DNA of 22,517 bases from FEN-1297 sp964618785. Its GTDB lineage: Bacteria > Bacteroidota > Ignavibacteria > Ignavibacteriales > Ignavibacteriaceae. The stretch is taken from NCBI GenBank assembly GCA_964618785.1, contig CAZUCY010000053.1, positions 1 through 22,517 on the forward strand. The letters are read 5' to 3'. Made by a program: the position numbers and the translations under genes. Below are positions 21,875-22,517 of the stretch, in pieces. The notes below the pieces were generated by a model that saw nothing but the letters and a program-made list of their open reading frames with translations, searched no databases and had not been told where the DNA came from. Each line of letters starts with the position of its first letter. The stretch's first letter is position 1.

Positions 21875-22517
21875 ATGAAATATATCAGTTTTTTAGTGCT
21901 TCCGTTTCTTTCCCTAATTATAGTTTCTTGCAACGAATCTGATCCGATGCCGCCAGTAGAAAGTTATGATATTTCCAGAATCTACTCAATCAATTTAGAC
22001 GGTAGTGGTCTTAAACTAAATACTACCGGCAGTGATTTTTCTTTATTGCCTGACGGTAAAATGATATATATAAATAATCAGAAATTATTTTCTTGTAATT
22101 CAGACGGGTCTAATAGTGTAATGATTTCTCCTAATAGTTTAGATATTTATAATTATCAATTTTATCTAAATAGTACGGAAATTCTATTCATTGAATATGC
22201 CTATCCAAACACCTCTCTCTATGTAATGAACCTTGATGGGAGTGGGTTAACTCAATTAAATTTACCTAATAACTTTAAATTTAATACTGGAATAACATTT
22301 TCTCCCGACGGACAGAAAATAGCGTACACAAATAATTCTGGTTTATATATAATAAACTCCGATGGTTCGAATCAAAGTAAAATAAAGGATTCTGCAAACA
22401 CATTTTCTTTTTTTGATATTAACTTTACACCGGATGGGAATAATGTAGTTTATTTACAAGACTTTCAAAACGGTAATGCACAGGATTTGAGACTTTACAA
22501 CGTTAATAGCAAACAAG
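21875..22517 (+). CDS. Lipoprotein with TolB/WD40-like beta-propeller (3' truncated by window edge)
   Basis: The frame is open to the last base. I start at 21875 because it gives a compact lipoprotein signal, MKYISFLVLPFLSLIIVSC, with the lipid-bearing Cys at residue 19; an in-frame ATG at 21818 would add 19 basic residues. After CNESDPMPP comes a set of propeller-like repeats: INLDGSGLK, NSDGSNSVMIS, MNLDGSGLTQL with FSPDGQKIAY, and INSDGSNQSKI with FTPDGNNVVY. These SPDG and NLDGS signatures are typical of TolB-type or DUF5050-like propellers that bind proteins or glycans at the cell surface. It starts about 200 bases after the mannosidase and may be co-transcribed. The rest of the protein is outside the window. 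Confidence 0.85.
   Translation, partial: MKYISFLVLPFLSLIIVSCNESDPMPPVESYDISRIYSINLDGSGLKLNTTGSDFSLLPDGKMIYINNQKLFSCNSDGSNSVMISPNSLDIYNYQFYLNSTEILFIEYAYPNTSLYVMNLDGSGLTQLNLPNNFKFNTGITFSPDGQKIAYTNNSGLYIINSDGSNQSKIKDSANTFSFFDINFTPDGNNVVYLQDFQNGNAQDLRLYNVNSKQ

Noticed and set aside
1..22517. CRISPR array or other regularly spaced repeats
   Set aside because: No regularly spaced direct repeats are visible on reading; the only clear direct repeat is the 35-base pair at 9674 and 10089.

Overview
The window looks like part of the chromosome of an AT-rich Bacteroidota/Chlorobi-group bacterium. An Ignavibacteria-like relative is my best guess. That is an inference from the secreted GH3 and GH38 glycosidases, a lipoprotein with a short lipobox, many genes with weak Shine-Dalgarno sites, and the style of the proteins. 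No rRNA or housekeeping marker is present to prove it.

Positions 1 to about 9,891 read as the right-hand part of an integrated mobile element. It ends at a 47-base copy of the 3' half of a tRNA-Arg(ACG) gene (9845-9891, + strand), which has no 5' half. A tyrosine recombinase (8723-9643, -) sits beside it. The intact tRNA-Arg and the other end of the element should lie to the left of the window. Cargo from left to right: the C-terminal part of a type III restriction (Res) subunit, a DUF2971 protein, a candidate structured RNA with a micro-ORF over its 5' arm, a DUF2158-type small protein, two decayed reading frames (one a headless antisense DUF2158-like relic), an overlapping ribbon-helix-helix/HNH endonuclease pair, about 775 bases of hairpin-rich non-coding DNA containing a start-stop minigene, a small operon (zinc ribbon, ribbon-helix-helix, ArdC-like antirestriction protein), and a 608-residue protein with the palm motifs of a family A polymerase. 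Together they suggest an element with its own restriction, antirestriction, DNA-synthesis and integration functions.

Positions 9,892 to 12,744 are flanking DNA. They hold a second copy of a 35-base repeat also found just upstream of the integrase, a long-chain acyl-CoA synthetase, and a decayed 3' half of tRNA-Val(GAC) on the minus strand. That relic suggests this neighbourhood has taken insertions before.

Positions 12,745 to 22,517 are metabolic and surface genes: a two-domain class II aldolase-like protein whose second domain has lost its metal ligands, a secreted GH3 beta-glucosidase with an inserted PA14 domain, a secreted GH38 alpha-mannosidase with an N-terminal beta-sandwich-like region, and the start of a beta-propeller lipoprotein that runs off the window. 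Two relics (14162-14302 and 17462-17890) lie between them. The glycosidases fit growth on plant or microbial glycans, but orientation and spacing do not make them one operon.

The most unusual signals are the two leader-like regions at 2793-3054 and 5315-5515. Each begins with a near-identical, very strong ribosome binding site feeding a tiny ORF, followed by a potential long-range stem with competing pairings, upstream of a small gene. The divergent polymerase-like protein is the other main point of interest.
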